A stretch of 5,393 bases of DNA. It comes from Rhizobiaceae bacterium. Lineage in GTDB: Bacteria; Pseudomonadota; Alphaproteobacteria; Rhizobiales; Rhizobiaceae. The stretch spans positions 8,209 to 13,601 of the forward strand of contig JAESSK010000059.1 in the NCBI GenBank assembly GCA_016764155.1, in the 5' to 3' direction. Positions within the stretch are counted from its first letter, which is position 1. Every line of letters starts with the position of its first letter. The notes below the pieces were generated by a model. It made no database searches. It saw only the letters and a program-made list of their open reading frames with translations, and had not been told where the DNA came from. The position numbers and the translations under genes were made by a program. Positions 4,777-5,393 of the stretch are shown here, in pieces.

Positions 4777-5393
4777 TCAGTTTGACGATGCTTTGTTTTG
4801 CTCGTTAAGCAGGCGTAGAATTTCGCCAAGTTGGTCGTCGTCGGTATCTTGACATCCTATACCTCTTACTAAATCTCCTTGCTCTTGCAACGATAGCTTA
4901 CCGTAGCTGGTGAGCGTCGTTTGAACATTCTCATGACCAAGGTTTTGGCTTGCGGCCTTGAACTCTGCAATGTCCAAATTCAAACTGAATAAGTAAGCAA
5001 CCAGCATGTGCCTGAAGCTATGGGGGTTGTAATTGGGTAAGCCCGCAGCCTCAAATGCGGATCTAAATATTTTGCGTGGTGGAGAAGTGTTTTCCCAGTG
5101 CGCTCTAGTTAAGCCGTCAACAATAAAGCAATCATTCTTATCATGCCCCATCTTTGTTTTGGGAAACAATGGATGATGATCGGCGAACAACAATTCTTGG
5201 CGAAGAAAAATTACCCATTCCAAGACAACTTTCTCGAATGAGTTGTCCAGTGGAAATAAGAATGTATCAATTCGTTTGCTGAACTTGGTAGAAACCTCAA
5301 GCGGGTCCTGGCGCACAACCAAGTTTTTAGTATCGAAGTGTTTCATCTTGAGCGTAATGAGTGCACCAACACGAATTCCAGTGAGTGCGATAA
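4777..5393 (-). CDS. Tyrosine recombinase (integrase), catalytic domain, 5' end missing
   Basis: This is the C-terminal catalytic domain of a phage-type tyrosine integrase that breaks and rejoins DNA through a 3'-phosphotyrosine. The frame is open to the window edge: upstream of the Met at 5346 it reads ALTGIRVGALITLK, which holds catalytic Arg I (codon 5371-5373), so that Met is internal. Counting from it, His109 and Arg112 form the HxxR motif in PHSFRH, His138 is in LGHENV, and nucleophile Tyr148 is in TLTSYGKL (codon 4903-4905). The catalytic set visible here is complete. The N-terminal DNA-binding domains lie off the window. Its 3' end points towards the tRNA-Ser gene 680 bp away, consistent with an island boundary at that tRNA. 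It is longer after the Tyr than many integrases, with an acidic tail of about 40 residues. Confidence 0.93.
   Translation of the reverse strand, partial: IALTGIRVGALITLKMKHFDTKNLVVRQDPLEVSTKFSKRIDTFLFPLDNSFEKVVLEWVIFLRQELLFADHHPLFPKTKMGHDKNDCFIVDGLTRAHWENTSPPRKIFRSAFEAAGLPNYNPHSFRHMLVAYLFSLNLDIAEFKAASQNLGHENVQTTLTSYGKLSLQEQGDLVRGIGCQDTDDDQLGEILRLLNEQNKASSN

Noticed and set aside
1..5393. A second copy of the tRNA-Ser 3' end, or a CRISPR array, or an insertion sequence
   Set aside because: Only a 7-base partial match (GTTCGAA near 3981) to the tRNA end was seen; no regularly spaced repeats and no transposase gene were found.

Overview
This window looks like a bacterial chromosome segment of moderate GC, probably from a proteobacterium (Pseudomonadota). 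The peptidase and the gene style fit that group, but nothing fixes the lineage. Two conserved landmarks frame an accessory stretch. On the left is the 3' part of a neutral zinc metallopeptidase gene (+). On the right is a tRNA-Ser(CGA) gene (+) with the catalytic part of a tyrosine recombinase beyond it (-). Between them lie genes that look like effectors or orphans of the defence or toxin kind.

Layout. 2-649: the peptidase, cut at its 5' end by the window edge. 668-1774 (-), convergent with it and 18 bp away: a 368-residue protein joining an N-terminal nucleoside-deoxyribosyltransferase-like domain of the retron Ec86/St85 effector type to a C-terminal FkbM-like SAM methyltransferase domain. 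1796-1860: a 27-bp inverted repeat just upstream of that gene. 1861-2154: AT-rich intergenic DNA with a perfect TATAAT. 2155-2577 (+): a 140-residue protein with an ADP-ribosyltransferase-like pattern. 2553-2741: an open frame that may be a gene remnant. 2762-2804: a second strong hairpin. 2831-3685 (-): a DUF2971 protein starting at TTG. 3686-4006: intergenic, with a 13-bp direct repeat. 4007-4096: tRNA-Ser(CGA). 4179-4579: a decayed piece of a type I restriction HsdR subunit. 4777 to the window end (-): the integrase.

How the parts may work together. The tRNA 3' end followed by an integrase is the usual left boundary of a genomic island that continues past the right edge. The hsdR debris between them suggests that an earlier cargo at this site carried a type I restriction system. 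The region between the peptidase and the tRNA lies on the 5' side of the tRNA, so it is not obviously part of that island. It may be a separate accessory patch. The most unusual item is the retron-effector-like domain fused to a methyltransferase: no reverse transcriptase is present in the window, and the hairpin lies where an Ec86-type operon would carry its ncRNA. All functional statements here are from reading the sequence, with no database search.
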